This document shows, piece by piece, positions 8,790-17,689 of a stretch of 64,000 nt of DNA. Both the position numbers and the translations under genes were made by a program. Under the pieces are notes generated by a model, which saw only the letters and a program-made list of their open reading frames with translations, did not search any database and was not told the origin of the DNA. Numbering within the stretch: the stretch's first letter is position 1; each line of letters opens with the position of its first letter. Source of the stretch: Mycobacterium noviomagense (GTDB lineage: Bacteria; Actinomycetota; Actinomycetes; Mycobacteriales; Mycobacteriaceae); NCBI RefSeq assembly GCF_010731635.1, contig NZ_AP022583.1:372001-436000 (forward strand), given 5' to 3'.

Positions 8790-9983
8790 TCAGATCCGAT
8801 ATTCGGCAAGCAGTCGCTTGCTGATGATGAACTTTTGTATCTCGCTGGTTCCCTCGCCGATGAGCAGGAACGGCGCGTCGCGCATCAGCCGCTCGATCTC
8901 ATACTCCTTGGAATAGCCGTAGCCGCCGTGGATCCGGAAGCTCTGCTGGGTGATCTCGCTGCACAGTTCGCTGGCCAGGTATTTGGCCATACCGGCAGCG
9001 AGGTCGTTGCGCTCGCCGGAGTCTTTCAAGCGGGCAGCATTGACCATCATCAAATGCGCGGCTTCCACTTTGGTTGCCATTTCGGCCAATTGGAAAGCAA
9101 TGGCCTGGTGTTCGGCGATCGGTTTGCCGAAGGTCTGGCGTTGTTGTGCGTATCGCACCGCGAGTTCGAAGGCCCGGATACCCACACCACAAGCCCGGGC
9201 CGCGACATTGACCCGGCCGACTTCGATGCCGTCCATCATCTGGTAGAAGCCTTGTCCGGGTGTACCGCCGAGAACGTCATCGGCGCTTGCCGCATACCCG
9301 TCGAAGATCAGTTCAGTCGTGTCGATGCCCTTGTAGCCAAGTTTGTCGATCTTGCCGGGGATCACCAAACCTGGTGCCACTTCGCCGAACCCGGTGGGCT
9401 TTTCGATGAGGAAGGCCGTCAGATTGCGGTGCGGCGTCTCGGCTCCCTCATCGGTGCGCACCAACGCGGCAACCAGTGACGAGCTGGCACCGTTGGTCAA
9501 CCACATCTTCTGCCCGTCGATGGTGTAGGTGCCGTCGGCATTGCGTGCGGCCCGGGTCCGTATCGCCGCGACGTCGGAGCCCAGCTCCGGCTCGGACATC
9601 GAAAAAGCCCCGCGCACTTCGCCAGTGGCCATACGAGGCAGTAAGTGCTGTTTCTGCGCGTCCGTTCCGTGCTGGCGCAACATGTACGCGACGATGAAAT
9701 GGGTGTTGACCACCCCCGAAATGCTCATCCAGCCGCGTGCGAGTTCCTCGACACACAGTGCGTAGGTCAGTAAGGACTCGCCCAGTCCCCCATACTCGGT
9801 GGGAATCATCAGCCCGAACAGGCCCATGTCGCGCATCTGGTCGACGATGGCCTGCGGGTAGGTGTCATTGTGTTCGAGTTCCTGCGCGCTCGGAATGACT
9901 TCCTTGTCGACGAATTGCCGCACAGTGGCAAGGATTTCGGTCTGGAACTCGGTCAGTTCGAGCGTCTGCGCAAGTCTGGTCAT
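8790..9983 (-). CDS. Acyl-CoA dehydrogenase family protein
   Basis: 397 residues, full length for the family. The FAD-binding segment 'GAFSMSEPELGSDVAAIRT' is near residue 130, 'QKMWLTNGASSS' near 155, the helical 'YAQQRQTFGKPIAEHQAIAFQLAEM' region near 275 and 'RIHGGYGYSKEYEIERLMRDA' near 350. The carboxylate-bearing C-terminal loop reads 'LLIGEGTSEIQK', with a glutamate in the usual catalytic-base region. It oxidises acyl-CoA to enoyl-CoA using FAD. The start ATG has GAGGAG about 12 bases upstream, and the CoA-transferase gene ends 25 bases before it. Confidence 0.92.
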   Translation of the reverse strand: MTRLAQTLELTEFQTEILATVRQFVDKEVIPSAQELEHNDTYPQAIVDQMRDMGLFGLMIPTEYGGLGESLLTYALCVEELARGWMSISGVVNTHFIVAYMLRQHGTDAQKQHLLPRMATGEVRGAFSMSEPELGSDVAAIRTRAARNADGTYTIDGQKMWLTNGASSSLVAALVRTDEGAETPHRNLTAFLIEKPTGFGEVAPGLVIPGKIDKLGYKGIDTTELIFDGYAASADDVLGGTPGQGFYQMMDGIEVGRVNVAARACGVGIRAFELAVRYAQQRQTFGKPIAEHQAIAFQLAEMATKVEAAHLMMVNAARLKDSGERNDLAAGMAKYLASELCSEITQQSFRIHGGYGYSKEYEIERLMRDAPFLLIGEGTSEIQKFIISKRLLAEYRI

Positions 9984-10008
9984 GCTGTTGCTTTCTCCTC
10001 TACCCGGC

Positions 10009-11202
10009 TCAGCAAGCGATCGTCTTCGCGCTGATCAAGCGGGCAATGTCGTCGGGACTCAACCCCAGGCTTTGGGCAAGCACATCGTTCGTGTCTTGGC
10101 CCAGGTTCGGCGCGGGCGTGCTCGGCTGGTGCACGCCGTCGAAGGCGGTCGGCAACCCTGGAGCCAGATAATCCCCGATCCCGTCTTGGTGCAGCGCAGA
10201 GAACAACGGATTCGCCGTCACCCGTGGGTCAGCGGCGGCCTCGGCGAACGTCCGGTAGCGTTCGAACAACACAGTGGTTCCAGACAGCGCCTCGCTGATC
10301 TGCTCGGCGGTGTGATCGGCGAACCAGACGCCGAACAGAGCCGTCAGCGCATCGCGGTAGCGGTAGCGGTCACCTTCGGTCGTGAAGTCGGCGCCGAGTG
10401 CCTCGGCGAGGGCCGACACAGCCGCAGCGGTGCCCGTGACCCCGACCAGATCGCGAAAGTGGCGGCCGGTCAACGTCACAACCATGAACGCGACCCCGTC
10501 GCGACTGGTGAAGTCCTGACCGTACTGTCCGTAGATCGCATTGCCCAGCCGTGGGCGCTGCGTGCCGTTTATCTGAGGCTCGGTCAACCAACCCAAATTG
10601 GCCGCAGTTGCCAGCGCCACATCCTCCAGCGCCACACTGACTTGCGCCCCAACTCCGGAATTGTCGCGGCGACGCAGCGCGGCAGTCACCGCCAACGCCG
10701 CATACAGACCGCAGCACACGTCCCAGGCCGGCAGCACGTGGTTGATCGGCCCGACATGGTTGGTCGGACCGGTCACCAGTGGGAATCCTGTCGCCGCGTT
10801 GACCGTGTAGTCGACCGCGGTGGATCCGTCGCCGCGGCCGAGCAACTGGACGTGGATGACGTCCGATCTGAGGCTGGCCAGCTGCTCATACGACAGCCAC
10901 GACAAGCCCGCGGTATTGGTTACCACGATGCCGTCACCTTCCACCACAAGCCGCTGGACCAGCCGTTGCCCGTCCGGTGAACGCAGGTCGATAGTCGCCG
11001 AACGCTTCCCCTTGTTCAGCCCGGTCCAGTAGATCGAGGCGCCGCTTTTGGCCAGCGGCCAGCGGTGGACGTCGGACGCACCGCCGATCGGGTCGACCCG
11101 AATCACGTCTGCGCCAAGTTGGCTGAGCGTCATACCGCACAATGGTGCGGCGACGAAGCTGGACACCTCGACGATAGTGACACCGGTGAGCGGCATGTTC
11201 AT
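10009..11202 (-). CDS. Class III (CaiB/BaiF) CoA-transferase
   Basis: 397 residues from ATG 11202, which overlaps the thiolase stop as ATGA; a longer reading from 11256 would lie inside the thiolase gene. The N-terminus 'GVTIVEVSSFVAAPLCGMTL' and 'LGADVIRVDPIGGASD' are characteristic of formyl-CoA transferase-like enzymes, and 'NKGKRSATIDLRSPDGQRLV' follows near residue 65. These enzymes move CoA between carboxylates without ATP. Within this operon it may load the pathway acid from a product CoA ester (inference). Confidence 0.9.
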   Translation of the reverse strand: MNMPLTGVTIVEVSSFVAAPLCGMTLSQLGADVIRVDPIGGASDVHRWPLAKSGASIYWTGLNKGKRSATIDLRSPDGQRLVQRLVVEGDGIVVTNTAGLSWLSYEQLASLRSDVIHVQLLGRGDGSTAVDYTVNAATGFPLVTGPTNHVGPINHVLPAWDVCCGLYAALAVTAALRRRDNSGVGAQVSVALEDVALATAANLGWLTEPQINGTQRPRLGNAIYGQYGQDFTSRDGVAFMVVTLTGRHFRDLVGVTGTAAAVSALAEALGADFTTEGDRYRYRDALTALFGVWFADHTAEQISEALSGTTVLFERYRTFAEAAADPRVTANPLFSALHQDGIGDYLAPGLPTAFDGVHQPSTPAPNLGQDTNDVLAQSLGLSPDDIARLISAKTIAC

Positions 11203-12485
11203 CGGTAGCCGACCCGCTCGAAGACAGCGGCAAGTCCCTGGCCCCCGCCGATACACATGGTTTCCAAGCCATAGCGCGCCTGACGCCGGTTGAGCTCGCG
11301 CGCCAGCGTGGCCAGCATCCTCGCGCCAGTCGCACCGACCGGGTGGCCCAGCGAAATGCCGGAGCCGTGGACGTTAGTGCGTTCACGGTCGGCGGTGCTG
11401 AAGTTCCATTCGCGCATCACCGCAAGCGCTTGGGCGGCAAAGGCTTCGTTCAGTTCGATAAGGTCGATGTCCGCCAGCCGCAGACCTGCCTTGGCGAGCG
11501 CCACCTCTGTCGCAGGCACCGGACCGATACCCATGACGTTGGGCGCTACACCCGCGACGGCCCACGACACTAACCGGACCAGCGGCGTCAGCCCCAGTTC
11601 GTCGGCCTTCTCCCGGGTGGTGACCACGCACATCGATGCCGCGTCGTTTTGCCCGCTGGCGTTGCCGGCGGTCACCGTCGCTTCCGAATCGTCTTTCAGC
11701 AGCACGGGTTTGAGCTTGGCCAGCGACTCTACGGTGGTGTCGGCCCGGGGATGTTCATCGGTGTCGATCAGTTCCTCGCCCTGGCGGGTCGGCACTGCGA
11801 CCGGGATGATCTCCTCTGCGAAGATGCCGTCCTTTTGTGCGGCGACCGCCCGCTGGTGTGAGCTCACCGCGAGCTCGTCTTGTTCGGTGCGGGAAATGTT
11901 GTACTGCCGGCGCAGGTTTTCCGCGGTCTCCAACATCCCGCCCGGAACCGGGTAGTTTCGCCCGCCCGCGGTGGTGCGTCCGCGAACCAGTCCGTCGTGC
12001 ACCCGGATGCCGGTTCGGGCGCCGCCCCAGCGCATGTCGGTGGAATAGAAGACAACGTTGCTCATGCTCTCGGCGCCGCCGGCGACGACGAGATCGTTGT
12101 CGCCGTTGCTCACCTGAAGGCAGGCTTGAATCACCGCCTGCAAGCCCGATCCGCAGCGACGGTCGATCTGCATGCCCGGAACGGTCACGGGCAAGCCAGC
12201 GTCAAGCGCCACTACTCGCCCGATCGCCGGCGCCTCACTGCTCGGATAGCAGTGCCCGAGAATGACGTCGTGCACCGACTCCGATGGGATTCCCGTGCGG
12301 TCGAGAAGCCCCTTCAATGCGGCGACGCCGAGATCAACGGCCGTCAGCGACTTGAACATCCCGCCGTAACGGCCAATCGGCGTGCGCACCGGTTCGCAGA
12401 TCACCGCTTCTCGTGGCTGAGCAGACGCAAAAGTCCCCGAATTTGTGTCGGATTGGGTGCTTTTGCGTCTGCTCGGCACGGTCAC
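11199..12485 (-). CDS. Thiolase (acetyl-CoA acetyltransferase family)
   Basis: 428 residues. The nucleophilic cysteine lies in '[13 protein letters not shown]' near residue 108, '[20 protein letters not shown]' near 370 supplies the catalytic histidine, and the C-terminal 'MCIGGGQG' supplies the second cysteine. It cleaves 3-ketoacyl-CoA with CoA, the last beta-oxidation step. GTG 12485 overlaps the SDR stop (GTGA). The first 30 residues are unusual for the family, which normally begins just before '[16 protein letters not shown]'. The extension is encoded by a perfect inverted repeat, described separately. Confidence 0.9.
   Translation of the reverse strand: MTVPSRRKSTQSDTNSGTFASAQPREAVICEPVRTPIGRYGGMFKSLTAVDLGVAALKGLLDRTGIPSESVHDVILGHCYPSSEAPAIGRVVALDAGLPVTVPGMQIDRRCGSGLQAVIQACLQVSNGDNDLVVAGGAESMSNVVFYSTDMRWGGARTGIRVHDGLVRGRTTAGGRNYPVPGGMLETAENLRRQYNISRTEQDELAVSSHQRAVAAQKDGIFAEEIIPVAVPTRQGEELIDTDEHPRADTTVESLAKLKPVLLKDDSEATVTAGNASGQNDAASMCVVTTREKADELGLTPLVRLVSWAVAGVAPNVMGIGPVPATEVALAKAGLRLADIDLIELNEAFAAQALAVMREWNFSTADRERTNVHGSGISLGHPVGATGARMLATLARELNRRQARYGLETMCIGGGQGLAAVFERVGYR
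12419..12474. repeat. 15-bp perfect inverted repeat inside the thiolase 5' end
   Basis: GAGCAGACGCAAAAG at 12419-12433 and its exact reverse complement at 12460-12474 flank a 26-base spacer. The element falls within codons 4-23 of the thiolase frame and encodes an extension not seen in typical thiolases. GAGCAGACGCAAAA-type words are, as I remember, common intergenic repeats in mycobacteria, so this looks like a small dispersed element inserted at the SDR-thiolase junction. It could fold into a hairpin in the message. Confidence 0.7.
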
Positions 12486-13222
12486 ATGAACCTCCCGCCG
12501 GTGACCTCGATTACCGTGCCGGTCATGTACGAGGAGAGGTCGGAGGCCAAAAACAATGCGACGTTGGCTACCTCGTTGGGCTCACCAGCGCGTCCCATCG
12601 GGACCTCGGCGACCTTCTCGTCCCAAATACGTTGCGGCATGGCCTCCGTCATCGCCGAGCGGATCAAACCCGGCGCAATCGCGTTCACGCGCACGCCGAG
12701 GTGAGCGAGCTCCTTGGCGGCGGCCTTCGTCATACCCACGATGCCGGCCTTGGCGGCCGAGTAGTTGGTCTGCCCGACCAGACCGACCTTTCCCGACAAC
12801 GACGACATGTTCACGATCGCGCCGCGTTTGTTCTCGCGCATGATCGCCGCAGCCTTGCGGATGCCGTTCCAGGTTCCCTTCAGGTGCACCGCGATGACCT
12901 GGTCGAACTGCTCTTCGGTCATTTTGCGCATCGTCGCGTCGCGGGTAATGCCGGCATTGTTGACCATGATGTCCAGGTCACCGAAGTGCTCGACGGCGGC
13001 TCCGACCAGGCTGTCGACGTCGACAGCAACAGTGACGTCGCATCGCACTGCCCGCGCGACGTCGTCGCCGCCCAAGCGCTTGGCAGCGGTCTCGGTGGCC
13101 TCAAGATTGATATCGCCCAGCACAACTCGGGCTCCTTCGGCGACGAATCGCTCCGCGATTGCGAATCCCAATCCTTGTGCACCGCCGGTGACGACGGCGG
13201 TGCGCCCGGTCAGCAACGACAC
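12482..13222 (-). CDS. Short-chain dehydrogenase/reductase (FabG-like)
   Basis: 246 residues, classical SDR. The cofactor motif 'TGGAQGLG' is near residue 12, 'NNAG' near 88, the catalytic serine in '[10 protein letters not shown]' near 139, and the active-site 'YSAAKAG' (Y-x3-K) near 153. The acid 'VVLGDI' at the end of strand 2 suggests NAD(H) preference. Most likely a 3-hydroxyacyl-CoA dehydrogenase feeding the thiolase encoded immediately downstream with a GTGA overlap. First gene of the minus-strand operon. Confidence 0.9.
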   Translation of the reverse strand: MSLLTGRTAVVTGGAQGLGFAIAERFVAEGARVVLGDINLEATETAAKRLGGDDVARAVRCDVTVAVDVDSLVGAAVEHFGDLDIMVNNAGITRDATMRKMTEEQFDQVIAVHLKGTWNGIRKAAAIMRENKRGAIVNMSSLSGKVGLVGQTNYSAAKAGIVGMTKAAAKELAHLGVRVNAIAPGLIRSAMTEAMPQRIWDEKVAEVPMGRAGEPNEVANVALFLASDLSSYMTGTVIEVTGGRFM

Positions 13223-13355
13223 CTAACCACCTATCTCTTTGTCCCGTGACCGCCCACTCCAGCGTGGGCGGCCGTCGCTGCTACATCATATTTCATATAG
13301 GATCGCTTGCGACCACCGGGTAGGCATCCGAGCCGCCGAAGAGGAGCATTCGTCT
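13223..13355. promoter_or_regulatory. Divergent promoter region between SDR and acyl-CoA dehydrogenase operons
   Basis: This 133-bp region separates two divergent operons. It contains an AT-rich island at about 13282-13302 (ATCATATTTCATATAGGAT) that stands out in this GC-rich sequence and could hold a -10 element or an operator. AAGAGGAG at about 13339-13346 is a good ribosome-binding site for the ATG at 13356. No assigned regulator. Confidence 0.4.
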
Positions 13356-14519
13356 ATGGCCGAAGTCAGCGACGAGGATTTTCAGCAGATCCTGGCGGAG
13401 ACCCGCCGCTTCGTGCGCACCGCCGTCGTACCACGCGAGCAGGAGATACTGGCCAACGACCAAGTGCCCGACGACCTGCGCGACCAAGCCAAGAAGATGG
13501 GCCTGTTCGGCTACGCGATCCCGCAGCAGTGGGGCGGCCTGGGCCTGAACCTGATGCAAGACGTCGAGCTGGCGATGGAGTTGGGCTACACGTCGCTGGC
13601 CCTGCGGTCGATGTTTGGCACCAACAACGGCATCGCCGGTCAGGTGCTCGTCGGGTTTGGCACCGAGGAGCAGAAGAGCCGCTGGCTGGAGCCGATGGCA
13701 TCCGGCGATGTTGTCGCGTCGTTCGCGCTCACCGAGCCGGGTGCTGGCTCGAATCCGTCCGGGCTGCGCACGAAAGCCGTTCGGGATGCAGACGATTGGA
13801 TTATCTCCGGCCAGAAGCGCTTCATCACCAATGCGCCGGTCGCCGATCTGTTCGTTGTCTTCGCGCGAACGCGGCCCGCCGATGACGCCGGCCCCGGTAT
13901 CGCGGTGTTCCTGGTTCCCGCCGAGACGGCAGGTGTCGAGGTCGGCGCCAAGGACGCCAAGATGGGTCAGGAAGGAGCGTGGACGGCCGACGTCAGCTTT
14001 ACCGATGTCCGCGTTGCCGCCAGCGCCCTGATCGGGGGCAGTGAAGACATCGGCTACCGGGCGGCGATGACCTCGCTGGCCCGTGGCCGCGTACACATCG
14101 CCGCCCTTGCCGTGGGAACAGCGCAGCGCGCACTCGACGAATCCGTGGCGTACGCGGCGACGGCCACTCAGGGTGGCACGCCGATCGGAAACTTCCAATT
14201 GGTGCAGGCGATGATCGCCGACCAGCAGACCGGGGTGCTGGCCGGGCGGGCTCTCGTCCGTGACACCGCTCGGCAATGGGAGAGTAATCGGGATCGCCGC
14301 ATCGCGCCGTCTGCAGCGAAACTGTTTTGCACCGAAATGGCCGGAAAGGTAGCCGATCTCGCCGTGCAGATCCACGGCGGCAGCGGCTACATGCGCGAGG
14401 TTCCCGTCGAGCGCATCTACCGCGATGTCCGCCTGCTGCGTCTCTACGAAGGCACCAGCGAAATTCAGCGGCTTATCATCGGGTCGAATCTCGTCAGAGC
14501 GGCCCAACGTCAGCAGTGA
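13356..14519 (+). CDS. Acyl-CoA dehydrogenase family protein
   Basis: 387 residues from ATG 13356, selected for its AAGAGGAG ribosome-binding site and family-like N-terminus (MAEVSDEDFQQILAETRR). It has 'SFALTEPGAGSNPSGLRT' near residue 125, 'GQKRFITNAP' near 152, 'QIHGGSGYMREVPVERIYRDVR' near 340 and 'RLYEGTSEIQRL' near 365, with the catalytic-base glutamate in the last segment. FAD-dependent oxidation of an acyl-CoA. It starts the second plus-strand unit with a mycofactocin-type SDR 31 bases downstream. Confidence 0.92.
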   Translation: MAEVSDEDFQQILAETRRFVRTAVVPREQEILANDQVPDDLRDQAKKMGLFGYAIPQQWGGLGLNLMQDVELAMELGYTSLALRSMFGTNNGIAGQVLVGFGTEEQKSRWLEPMASGDVVASFALTEPGAGSNPSGLRTKAVRDADDWIISGQKRFITNAPVADLFVVFARTRPADDAGPGIAVFLVPAETAGVEVGAKDAKMGQEGAWTADVSFTDVRVAASALIGGSEDIGYRAAMTSLARGRVHIAALAVGTAQRALDESVAYAATATQGGTPIGNFQLVQAMIADQQTGVLAGRALVRDTARQWESNRDRRIAPSAAKLFCTEMAGKVADLAVQIHGGSGYMREVPVERIYRDVRLLRLYEGTSEIQRLIIGSNLVRAAQRQQ

Positions 14520-14550
14520 CGACTTTCGACCACAATCTTGAGGAGAGCGC

Positions 14551-15372
14551 ATGACCGGCCGACTCGCGGGCAAGGTGGCATTCATTACCGGAGCCGCGCG
14601 TGGCCAAGGCCGCGCGCACGCCGTTCGGATGGCCGGCGAAGGCGCCGACATCATCGCGGTGGACGTCGCCGGCAAGCTGCCGTCGTGCGTGCCCTATGAC
14701 TCGGCAACCCCCGACGATCTCGACGAGACGGTTCGTCTAGTGGAAGGCACCGGCCGCAAAATCCTCGCCTCGGCCGTCGACACCCGCGACTTCGACGCAC
14801 TGCGCGAGACCGTCGACGACGGTGTGGCTGCGCTGGGACGGCTCGACGTCATCGTCGCCAACGCCGGCATCGCCGCTCCGCAAGCCTGGAACGAGATCAC
14901 GCCGGAGTCATTCCGCGATGTCATGGACGTCAACGTGACCGGCACCTGGAACACCGTGATGGCCGGCGCGCAGAAGATCATCGACGGCGGCCGAGGCGGC
15001 TCGATCATCTTGATCAGCTCCGCCGCCGGGATGAAAATGCAACCGTTCATGGTCCACTACACCGCCAGCAAGCACGCCGTAACCGGGATGGCCCGCGCGT
15101 TCGCCGCTGAGCTGGGCAAGCATTCGATTCGGGTCAACAGCGTGCATCCAGGTCCGGTTAATACACCCATGGGTAGCGGCGACATGGTCGCGGCGATCGG
15201 CAAAGCCAGCGAAACCAATCCGCAATTGGCCAACGTGCTCACACCATTTCTGCCCGACTGGGTGTCACAGCCCGAAGACATCGCCGATGCGGTGTGCTGG
15301 CTGGCCAGCGATGAATCGCGCCATGTCACCGCAGCTCGCATCCCAGTCGACCAGGGTTCGACCCAATACTGA
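14551..15372 (+). CDS. Mycofactocin-coupled SDR family oxidoreductase
   Basis: 273 residues. The N-terminus 'GKVAFITGAARGQGRAHAVR' followed by 'GADIIAVDVAG' and a 15-20 residue insertion is the signature of SDRs that carry a non-exchangeable nicotinamide cofactor recycled by the peptide-derived cofactor mycofactocin. The catalytic serine (ILISSAAG), tyrosine and lysine (YTASKHA) are present near residues 150-172. It likely oxidises an alcohol intermediate of this pathway. AGGAGAG precedes the ATG. The coupling to mycofactocin rests on family knowledge; no mycofactocin genes are in the window. Confidence 0.88.
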   Translation: MTGRLAGKVAFITGAARGQGRAHAVRMAGEGADIIAVDVAGKLPSCVPYDSATPDDLDETVRLVEGTGRKILASAVDTRDFDALRETVDDGVAALGRLDVIVANAGIAAPQAWNEITPESFRDVMDVNVTGTWNTVMAGAQKIIDGGRGGSIILISSAAGMKMQPFMVHYTASKHAVTGMARAFAAELGKHSIRVNSVHPGPVNTPMGSGDMVAAIGKASETNPQLANVLTPFLPDWVSQPEDIADAVCWLASDESRHVTAARIPVDQGSTQY

Positions 15373-15428
15373 TCGGCCTTCCGGCCTGCACCGGGAATAG
15401 AACTTTGGGATTAGCGTTTTCACGCCAC

Positions 15429-15857
15429 ATGAAAGCTCTCACCGAGACCGAACGTCAGGACTTCCTCGCCGCCAAGCATGTCGCCGTACTGTCCGTCGCA
15501 GCCGCTGACGGTCGGCCGCCGGCCAGTGTTCCGATCTGGTACGACTACTCCCCTGGTAGGAACATCCGGATTATGACCGGGCCCTCAACTCGCAAGGCGC
15601 GGCTCATCGAGCGGGCCGGCGCGGTGACGCTTGTGGTCCAGCGCGAGGAGCCGCCCTATCAATACGTGGCGGTGGAGGGCACCGTCACCGAAACCACTCG
15701 GCCCGCTCCAGCAGACGTCCAGGAAGCCATCGCCATCCGTTACCTCGGCGAGGAAGGTGGCCGGGCATTCGTTCGCAGTATGGAAGGCCACGAGGAGGTG
15801 TTGTTCACCATCCGACCCGACCGCTGGCTCACGGCCGACTTCACTGGCGACCTCTAG
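15429..15857 (+). CDS. PPOX-fold (pyridoxamine 5'-phosphate oxidase-like, F420/FMN type) protein
   Basis: 142 residues from ATG 15429; a TTG at 15405 is in frame but has no better site. The split-barrel pattern is 'VAVLSVAAADGRPPASVPIWYDY' near residue 17, 'RKARLIERAGAVTLVVQRE' near 57 and 'YQYVAVEGTVTE' near 77. Such proteins bind FMN or F420 and often reduce small molecules; mycobacteria hold many F420-dependent members. It ends the plus-strand unit after the mycofactocin SDR. Substrate unknown. Confidence 0.75.
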   Translation: MKALTETERQDFLAAKHVAVLSVAAADGRPPASVPIWYDYSPGRNIRIMTGPSTRKARLIERAGAVTLVVQREEPPYQYVAVEGTVTETTRPAPADVQEAIAIRYLGEEGGRAFVRSMEGHEEVLFTIRPDRWLTADFTGDL

Positions 15858-15866
15858 CCCGCATCA

Positions 15867-16943
15867 TCAGCCGATCAGTTCGAGCGTCGCCAAATCGCGG
15901 ATCGCATGACAGCCGCGCTGCAACATGGTCAGCACCATGTCGTCGCCGCGGTCTGTGGCCGTGGCGAAGGCGAATCCCAAAGCCGAGATCAGCAGCGCCT
16001 GTGGCATGCCGAGTCGGTAGTCGCGCCAACAGGTTTCACGGTCATAGTCGGTGACGCCGTAGCCTGACAGCGTCCGGTGATAGTCCTCGACAAGGTCTTT
16101 TTCGATGGCGGAACGCAGATCCGACCTGAGACTGGTGGCAGTGAAATATGCAAGGTCGCGTGCGGGCAACCCCATGCCGAGGGTCTGCCAGTCGACCACG
16201 GTGATGCTGTTGCTGTTTCGGTTGAACAGCATGTTGTCGAGGCGATAGTCGCTGTGCAGCAACGCGAACCGGTCGCGTTCTGCCAGCAGCCATGGTGTGA
16301 CCAAATCCATTGCGCTGGTGAAAGTTTCCCGATCGCCGGTGCTCATCCGATCGCCGAGCTTGCTCAGCGTGATGTCGGCGCTCATTCGGGCGACCTCCCC
16401 GAGGCCTTGGGCTGAGGCCTCATCTGGCCGCGTGAAGGCGATGCCGGGGAAATCAAGCCACAACGGATCGCACCAGCTCGGCCCATGTAGACCGGCCAGC
16501 GCCATCACCGCCAGATGGGCCTCCTGCTCACCGCAGCCCGCGATTTGATCGCCCTGCACGGCTGGTGCCTGGTCGGCGAGCAAAAGCGCATATTCCGCCG
16601 CGTCTTCGGTGATCGCGCAGTAGAAGCATTGCGGTGTGGGGACCTGCACCCGCTCGGCAATGGCCGAGTAGAACGCGCACTCACTGCGGTAACCGATGAC
16701 CACGCGGTCGCGCACAGTGTCGTCCTGGGCAGGCAATTTGATGACGAAGGTATCCGGTAAGCCCGACGGCGCTGTCGCATAGCTGGCCGCGATCCGAAAC
16801 GTCGCACCCGTCTGTCCGGTGCCGATAGGCACAACACCGACTTCGGAGACCTCGACCGGCGTGCCACGATCACTGAGGGCGGCCGACAGCCACTCACGGG
16901 TCACGTCGTTTGGGTATCGGGGTATAGACAATGCAGCACTCAT
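15867..16943 (-). CDS. Aminoglycoside-phosphotransferase-fold (APH/choline kinase-like) protein
   Basis: 358 residues from ATG 16943; the open frame continues upstream to 17135 but the family-like N-terminus 'AALSIPRYPNDVTREWLSAAL' begins at this ATG. Kinase-like hallmarks are 'DTFVIKLPA' (ATP-binding lysine) near 68, the catalytic 'LLHSDYRLDNMLFN' (H-x-D-x4-N) near 220 and 'VVDWQTLGMG' (metal aspartate) near 240, then 'ARDLAYF'. It may phosphorylate a small molecule. It resembles APH-type proteins found near mycobacterial acyl-CoA gene clusters. Substrate unknown; convergent with the PPOX gene. Confidence 0.78.
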   Translation of the reverse strand: MSAALSIPRYPNDVTREWLSAALSDRGTPVEVSEVGVVPIGTGQTGATFRIAASYATAPSGLPDTFVIKLPAQDDTVRDRVVIGYRSECAFYSAIAERVQVPTPQCFYCAITEDAAEYALLLADQAPAVQGDQIAGCGEQEAHLAVMALAGLHGPSWCDPLWLDFPGIAFTRPDEASAQGLGEVARMSADITLSKLGDRMSTGDRETFTSAMDLVTPWLLAERDRFALLHSDYRLDNMLFNRNSNSITVVDWQTLGMGLPARDLAYFTATSLRSDLRSAIEKDLVEDYHRTLSGYGVTDYDRETCWRDYRLGMPQALLISALGFAFATATDRGDDMVLTMLQRGCHAIRDLATLELIG

Positions 16944-17158
16944 CGCAGCGACGGGTTGGTCATTCTGTTCGGCAACGTGCCTCCCAGCTAGCCGGCGGTC
17001 TACGGACTGATTTGTCAACTGTAAGCCATACGGCAACTGCCATAGCAGTCGATCGGCGCAGCGCGTGGTTCGTCGGATTACGCCTCGATGCGCCCACTGA
17101 ACTGGTAGAAATTGGTGCGGCAGGCAGCAGCGCATCGCTGCTGGAACGGAGGTGCCCG

Positions 17159-17578
17159 GTGAGAAACCGGATCGTCGCGGCGGTGGTTATGGCTTTGGCA
17201 GTGATGACAGGCAGTCTGGCGTGTTCACACTCCGAAACGGTGCCGCAGAAGACCGCTCGGATCACCGTCGACGGCCACACTCGCACCTCGCATGCTGTGT
17301 CGTGCACTCAAGTTGAGTGGTTGGTGTCGGTCGACATCGGTGCAGCCCCCGGCAGTGTGCAGGCCATGCTGCGACTGCAGTCTGATAATCCGAAAGCTGA
17401 GAGCGTCAACATCAACAACGTCAACGGCTTCACCGGGATCGCCGACGCCGGCGTCGGCACGGCCAAGGCGACTTTCACCAACGGCACGTACCGGATTACC
17501 GGCACGGCGCAAGGGACGAATACGGAGAATCCGACGACGCCGAAAACGGCTGACTTCAAGATCGAGACCCAATGCTGA
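17159..17578 (+). CDS. LpqH-like (19-kDa antigen family) lipoprotein
   Basis: 139 residues. The GTG start at 17159 has GGAGGT five bases upstream. An N-terminal signal (RNRIVAAVVMALAVMTGSLAC) ends in a cysteine at about residue 22, although the lipobox position -3 is serine rather than the usual leucine. The body 'ARITVDGHTRTSHAVSCTQV' and the terminal 'ADFKIETQC' match the mycobacterial 19-kDa lipoprotein family, with two cysteines that probably form a disulfide. Surface-exposed lipoproteins of this family act on host TLR2 and their physiological role is unclear. Confidence 0.8.
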   Translation: MRNRIVAAVVMALAVMTGSLACSHSETVPQKTARITVDGHTRTSHAVSCTQVEWLVSVDIGAAPGSVQAMLRLQSDNPKAESVNINNVNGFTGIADAGVGTAKATFTNGTYRITGTAQGTNTENPTTPKTADFKIETQC

Positions 17579-17580
17579 AA

Positions 17581-17597
17581 CCGCGCTCGAGGCGCGG
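17581..17597 (+). terminator. Short GC hairpin after the LpqH-like gene
   Basis: CCGCGC-TCGAG-GCGCGG starts three bases after the stop codon and forms a perfect 6-bp stem. There is no T-tract, as is usual for mycobacterial hairpin terminators. Probable but unproven terminator. Confidence 0.4.
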
Positions 17598-17689
17598 CTA
17601 TGTGATCGGGGGCGAAACGGTCGGCACGTTGCCGGATGTGGCGGGAGCCGAAGGCTATTCGCGTACTAGTCGAGATTCACGCTGAAGCC

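Noticed and set aside
8370..9479. 369-codon plus-strand frame opposite the GntR and acyl-CoA dehydrogenase genes
   Set aside because: No family pattern, and both opposite genes have full sets of motifs.
13293..14675. 460-codon minus-strand frame opposite the second acyl-CoA dehydrogenase
   Set aside because: Antisense shadow; the plus-strand gene has all catalytic motifs and a ribosome site.
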